Origin: CAZMSQ01 sp964569025
GTDB taxonomy: Bacteria > Bacteroidota > Bacteroidia > Chitinophagales > Saprospiraceae
DNA: 9,901 nucleotides
NCBI GenBank assembly: GCA_964569025.1
Contig: CAZMSQ010000060.1
Location: 1 to 9,901 of the forward strand
Reading direction: 5' to 3'
Positions 6,777-9,901 of this stretch are shown piece after piece; the stretch's first letter is position 1; each line of letters begins with the position of its first letter. A model generated the notes under the pieces. It did not search any database. It worked only from the letters and a program-made list of their open reading frames with translations, and was not told where the DNA came from. The translations under genes were made by a program, and so were the position numbers.

Positions 6777-7267
6777 ACCGAGAATCTATGAAATTCGTCT
6801 CCGAGCAAGAGATAGACAGCGCTTCAGAAAAGCTACACGAAGAGGGGGTCCTTGACCAAGTGCTTTCCGAATTTGAGAAGGAGCAACCCTGGCTGCTTGC
6901 CTTCATGACCGCTGACGCTGGTCCCGCATTGTCCGCAGATGAGCAAGACCACATGATGTTTCTCGCCCTTTCCGTCTGGCTGTCTCTCGACCAAGATGAG
7001 CGGAACGCTCTGGTACCCCTTCATGCACAGGCTATAGAAGAAGCCGAGGAAAAGATATGGACACTTATTCAGGAGGGGGGAAATCGGTCATTTTCAGGGC
7101 TTCTTGATTCATTTTTTGAGCGCACCACCCAGGAAGATCTCCTTGCATTTGTGGAAGATGCCCTGCAACTTGATGAAGACAGCCCTGTCACGTCAATCGG
7201 GCGTGAAGTCGTTGTGGTCAGACTTCTGGTGATGATTGATTTGCTCTGTGAGGATCCACCGAATTGA
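6770..7267 (+). CDS. Small acidic helical protein of unknown function
   Basis: I do not recognise this 165-residue protein. It has no signal peptide and no membrane segment. It is rich in Glu and Asp and appears mostly alpha-helical, with leucine-rich stretches (for example FLALSVWLSLDQDERNALV near 64-82 and VVVVRLLVMIDLLCE near the end). The ATG at 6770 lies inside the last codons of the OmpA-family gene (GAATGGTAA), giving a 7-nt overlap and probable translational coupling. A GGAGG at 6752-6756 is 13 nt upstream, rather far. A second in-frame ATG at 6788 would shorten it by six residues. Its 3' end overlaps the convergent GTPase gene by 50 nt. Codon structure, lack of stops and coupling argue that it is real. 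By position it may serve the envelope protein, but the absence of an export signal makes a direct periplasmic role unlikely. Confidence 0.7.
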   Translation: MVNRESMKFVSEQEIDSASEKLHEEGVLDQVLSEFEKEQPWLLAFMTADAGPALSADEQDHMMFLALSVWLSLDQDERNALVPLHAQAIEEAEEKIWTLIQEGGNRSFSGLLDSFFERTTQEDLLAFVEDALQLDEDSPVTSIGREVVVVRLLVMIDLLCEDPPN

Positions 7268-8315
7268 GCAATCTGACCAGTTCGTGTGCAGCCTGGAAGG
7301 GAGATTGGCGTCCTTCTTCGACTGATTTCAAGACTTCTGGCATCATGTGCGCTACACGAGGGTGGTGAAAAAACCAACGTTTGAGTTGTTCGAGCAGTGT
7401 TTCCTGAAACCAATGGACAGCCTGGTGTGTGCGATTGGATGCCAGAAACCCATTTTCTGTGCTTTGGCCGACAAATTCCCGGACGGCCAAAGCAACCTCT
7501 TCAAGGCCTTCGCCTTTCTGGGCTGAGCAAGACAGCACTTTTGGTGTCCACCCGCTGTCGGCGGGAGCCAGCAGGTGAAGGGCATTTCGATACGCTTGCC
7601 GGGTTTGCCTCCCGAGGGCTACTCGCTCGCCATCTACTTTATTGACAACCAATAGATCAGCCATTTCTACAATTCCCCGTTTGATTCCCTGCAGTTCATC
7701 GCCGGCCCCGGGCAGCAGGATCAGGATAAACAGGTCGGTCATGGAGCTGACGGTATGTTCTGACTGCCCGACTCCCACCGTTTCGACCAGAATACGATCA
7801 AACCCTGCTGCCTCACACAGGATGATTGACTCTCTCGTTTTTCGGGCCACCCCTCCGAGGGCGTCGCCTGCCGGCGACGGTCTGACATACACATTCGGAT
7901 TGGCTGAGAGGGTTTGCATGCGGGTTTTATCGCCAAGGATGCTTCCTTTGCTCAAAGAGCTCGACGGGTCGATGGCCAATACGGCAACTGTATGCCCTTC
8001 GCTCAGCAAGATATGGCCAAAGGCCTCAATAAACGTACTTTTCCCGGAGCCGGGGCTTCCGGTCACGGCTATACGGACGGATTTTCCACTGTGGGGGAGG
8101 CACCTCCTGACCACTTCTCCAGCGATGGCCTGATGGTCTTCGTGTTCGCTTTCAACAAGTGTAATGGCCCTGCTGAGCATCACCCGGTCGCCTTTCAGAA
8201 TGCCTTCAGCCAGAATTGCTGGATCTGCGGTCCTGCCCTTCCAGCGGCTGAGAAAAGCTGAAGCGTTCGGATTCAGCGGTGCAGACGGTTCCTGCCTGGT
8301 CTGTGGGTCGCTCAT
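7218..8315 (-). CDS. meaB: MeaB/ArgK-family P-loop GTPase (methylmalonyl-CoA mutase chaperone type)
   Basis: The 365-residue protein is a G3E-class GTPase of the MeaB/ArgK/MMAA family. These protect and reactivate B12-dependent acyl-CoA mutases such as methylmalonyl-CoA mutase, using GTP hydrolysis to gate cobalamin loading. Visible motifs are the Walker A loop TGSPGSGKST (85-94), LAIDPSSSLSKGSILGDKTR (113-132), ETVGVGQSE (178-186, switch region), NKVD (225-228, guanine specificity) and SAQKGEG (264-270). The C-terminal helical dimerisation arm (about 290-350) is present. Family members are about 330 residues; the surplus is a short N-terminal leader. The ATG at 8315 is chosen because it begins just ahead of the conserved part and has AGGA close upstream; the frame stays open to 8504 but would run through the divergent MOSC gene. 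No mutase gene is adjacent within the window, so the client enzyme is inferred from the family. Confidence 0.9.
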   Translation of the reverse strand: MSDPQTRQEPSAPLNPNASAFLSRWKGRTADPAILAEGILKGDRVMLSRAITLVESEHEDHQAIAGEVVRRCLPHSGKSVRIAVTGSPGSGKSTFIEAFGHILLSEGHTVAVLAIDPSSSLSKGSILGDKTRMQTLSANPNVYVRPSPAGDALGGVARKTRESIILCEAAGFDRILVETVGVGQSEHTVSSMTDLFILILLPGAGDELQGIKRGIVEMADLLVVNKVDGERVALGRQTRQAYRNALHLLAPADSGWTPKVLSCSAQKGEGLEEVALAVREFVGQSTENGFLASNRTHQAVHWFQETLLEQLKRWFFHHPRVAHMMPEVLKSVEEGRQSPFQAAHELVRLLNSVDPHRANQSSPEV

Positions 8316-8348
8316 GATCCTGATGGTGATGGCTTGTGCGGAATCCTT

Positions 8349-8356
8349 TATCTTTG
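8349..8356 (+). promoter_or_regulatory. Candidate Bacteroidota-type -7 promoter element (TATCTTTG) for the MOSC gene
   Basis: TATCTTTG matches the published TAnnTTTG -7 consensus exactly and lies in the 76-nt divergent spacer. Transcription would begin at roughly 8361-8364 and fits translation from the ATG at 8392. A TTG for the -33 box occurs at 8334-8336, but only 12 nt away, closer than the usual spacing of about 19 nt, so the call is tentative. Confidence 0.35.
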
Positions 8357-8391
8357 TAGATTCCTGAGATGTGAAGGTAAAAAGATTCAAG

Positions 8392-8892
8392 ATGGAAATA
8401 AAGGAATTGACAGGGCACAGTGCATGTAATGGCCGTGTAGACTGGATTGGTCTAAGGCCGGGCAGGCGCGAATCACTTGTCAGCGTGACCAGCGTCGGAG
8501 TCACACCTGAGCGCGGCCTTGAAGGGGATCACTCCAACGGACCGCGAAAAAAAAGGCAGGTGACCCTGATTCAGGCTGAGCACCTCGCCGCGGTGGGGTC
8601 AATACTTGGCACCGGTCATCCTGTAGACCCAATGCTGACTCGACGCAATGTGGTTGTTTCCGGACTGAATCTCCTCACCCTGCGTGACTGCCAGTTCCGA
8701 ATTGGCCCCTCGGTCATTCTGGAAGGAACCGGCTATTGCCATCCGTGCTCGCGCATGGAAGAAAACCTTGGATTTGGGGGTTACAATGCGATGCGAGGAC
8801 ATGGTGGCATCACTGCCCGGGTCATTGAGGGTGGCACCATTTCAGAGGGTGACGAGGTCATCCTTCTGCATTCTCCAAAAGAGAACGCATGA
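8392..8892 (+). CDS. MOSC-domain protein
   Basis: The 166-residue protein consists almost entirely of a MOSC (molybdenum cofactor sulfurase C-terminal) domain, the fold found in YiiM, mARC-like proteins and MOCS3-related enzymes. Key features are RGLEGDH (41-47), RQVTLIQAEH (55-64), RRNVVVSGLNLL (84-95), and the conserved cysteine segment GTGYCHPCSRMEE (112-124) followed by GHGGITARVIEGG (136-148). Cys116 and Cys119 are candidates for the sulfur- or cofactor-carrying residue. Stand-alone MOSC proteins are thought to handle the molybdenum cofactor or sulfur transfer, often in detoxifying reductions; the exact reaction here is unknown. The ATG at 8392 is preferred, though a GTG at 8371 would add seven residues. 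The gene is divergent from the MeaB-type gene, and its stop overlaps the next start by 4 nt, so the two plus-strand genes form an operon. Confidence 0.88.
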   Translation: MEIKELTGHSACNGRVDWIGLRPGRRESLVSVTSVGVTPERGLEGDHSNGPRKKRQVTLIQAEHLAAVGSILGTGHPVDPMLTRRNVVVSGLNLLTLRDCQFRIGPSVILEGTGYCHPCSRMEENLGFGGYNAMRGHGGITARVIEGGTISEGDEVILLHSPKENA

Positions 8893-9901
8893 AACTGCCG
8901 GCCCTGATCAGACATTCAGATTTTTTACACCGCCTCACTCATTGGGAGCACTGGCCCATGCAGGTCTTTCTTTTTCCGGTAGTCGGAATGTGGGTTTCCT
9001 TTATGATCAGGGCAAGGGCCATTGCATTTTTTACGGCGGCAAACCCTTCGATTCATACCGGAGGGATGTTTGGAGAATCCAAGGGTCGCATTTTAGATAT
9101 GGTGCCAGACAATCTGGTGCCCCGCACGCTGCTGCTTTCTGGTGAAGACAAAGCCTGGTCACGGGTGGAGGCATGGATGCAGCGAGGCTCTCTTAATTTC
9201 CCACTAATAGGAAAGCCGGATATCGGAGAACGCGGCTTCGGGGTTTCCAAATTGGAGAATGCTGAAGAGGTCAGTGCCTATCTGGCAGGTTCGGGTGGAG
9301 ACATTCTCATTCAGGAATTTATTGACCTCCCTCTGGAACTGAGTGTCATGTTCTATCATTTTCCGGGTGAATCACACGGATACATTCCCTCTGTCACAAT
9401 CAAAGAACCTCTCGCGGTAATTGGTGACGGAAAATCCACGCTGGCTGAGCTGATTACTGAGTACCCACGGGCTCGCATGCAATGGCCGCGCCTTCGGCGG
9501 CGGTGGGCAGACCGCGAGCAGGAGATTCCGGCACCCGGACAAGTCATTCAGCTTGACTTTATCGGCAACCATTGTCGGGGCTCCACATTCCGCGATGGCA
9601 ATTCATTGATTGACAATAAATTACATGATTTATTCAACGATGTCGTCAAACAAATGGACGGCGTCTATCTTGGGAGGTTTGACCTCAAGTGTGAAAGTGT
9701 CGAAGCAATGAAAGCCGGGAAGTTTAAGGTTTTGGAGTTCAATGGTGTGGCTGCAGAGCCCGCCCATTTGTATGACCCCCAATACTCACTCTGGCAAGCT
9801 TACCGTGACTACTACCGCCACTGCCGGACGGTCTACCGTGTCAGTCAGGCTGTCAGGGCCAGAGGAGCGAAAGTCATGACCACCAGAGAAATTCTGAGTG
9901 C
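8889..9901 (+). CDS. Membrane-associated ATP-grasp protein, 5' part (D-Ala-D-Ala ligase-like fold)
   Basis: An uninterrupted frame of 337 complete codons starts at the ATG overlapping the MOSC stop (ATGA) and runs off the right edge. The N-terminus has an aromatic segment (HWEHWPMQVFLFPVVGMWV, about 18-36) that looks membrane-embedded or amphipathic, followed by FFTAANPSI (47-55) and MFGESK (60-65). This arrangement recalls a group of uncharacterised Bacteroidota ATP-grasp proteins with a single N-terminal membrane segment. ATP-grasp motifs follow: LIGKPDIGERGFGV (106-119) for nucleotide binding, IQEFIDLPLELSV (141-153), GRFDLK (262-267) and the metal-ligand strand KVLEFNGVAAEPAHLYDP (280-297), with Glu283 and Asn285 as probable ligands. 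The protein probably ligates a carboxylate at the inner face of the membrane; the substrate is unknown. The C-terminus is not seen. Confidence 0.82.
   Translation, partial: MKLPALIRHSDFLHRLTHWEHWPMQVFLFPVVGMWVSFMIRARAIAFFTAANPSIHTGGMFGESKGRILDMVPDNLVPRTLLLSGEDKAWSRVEAWMQRGSLNFPLIGKPDIGERGFGVSKLENAEEVSAYLAGSGGDILIQEFIDLPLELSVMFYHFPGESHGYIPSVTIKEPLAVIGDGKSTLAELITEYPRARMQWPRLRRRWADREQEIPAPGQVIQLDFIGNHCRGSTFRDGNSLIDNKLHDLFNDVVKQMDGVYLGRFDLKCESVEAMKAGKFKVLEFNGVAAEPAHLYDPQYSLWQAYRDYYRHCRTVYRVSQAVRARGAKVMTTREILS

Noticed and set aside
8371..8391. GTG start for the MOSC gene
   Set aside because: It adds only seven residues that resemble no MOSC N-terminus. The ATG at 8392 fits the candidate promoter better, though the GTG cannot be fully excluded.
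8316..8504. N-terminal extension of the MeaB-type gene
   Set aside because: The extra 63 residues have no family similarity and would read antisense through the start of the MOSC gene.

Overview
The window looks like a chromosomal segment of a Gram-negative bacterium, most likely a member of the Bacteroidota or a close relative. Three things support this. The large central gene is a PD40/OmpA-family envelope protein of the kind common in that group. One intergenic spacer holds an exact match to the Bacteroidota-type -7 promoter motif (TAnnTTTG). Most starts lack a good Shine-Dalgarno sequence. Species cannot be named from the sequence alone.

Left region (1-3977, all on the minus strand): a tightly packed operon read right to left. 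It encodes a DegT/DnrJ/EryC1-family sugar aminotransferase, a thiamine-diphosphate enzyme of the acetolactate-synthase fold, an ATP-grasp ligase, and the first 22 codons of a short-chain dehydrogenase/reductase cut by the window edge. Gaps are 6 nt, a 4-nt ATGA overlap and 45 nt. This is the gene content of a surface-glycan or other secondary-metabolite pathway. I infer synthesis and decoration of an amino sugar, but the exact product cannot be read from the sequence. The aminotransferase part is visibly AT-richer than the right half, which fits an exchangeable polysaccharide island.

Centre (3978-7267): a 351-nt divergent spacer, then an 815-residue secreted protein on the plus strand. It has a signal peptide, a PD40-type propeller, a carboxypeptidase-regulatory-like beta domain, a long charged helical region and an OmpA C-terminal peptidoglycan-binding domain. 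Its stop overlaps the start of a small acidic protein that I do not recognise.

Right region (7218-9901): a MeaB/ArgK-type GTPase on the minus strand, whose 3' end overlaps the small acidic gene by 50 nt. Divergent from it is a plus-strand pair, a MOSC-domain protein and, joined by a 4-nt ATGA overlap, a membrane-associated ATP-grasp protein that runs off the right edge.

The most interesting items are the aminotransferase/ThDP/ATP-grasp/SDR operon with no assigned product, the coupled OmpA-plus-orphan pair, and the translationally coupled MOSC/ATP-grasp pair. I saw no tRNA, rRNA, CRISPR array, insertion sequence or convincing terminator.
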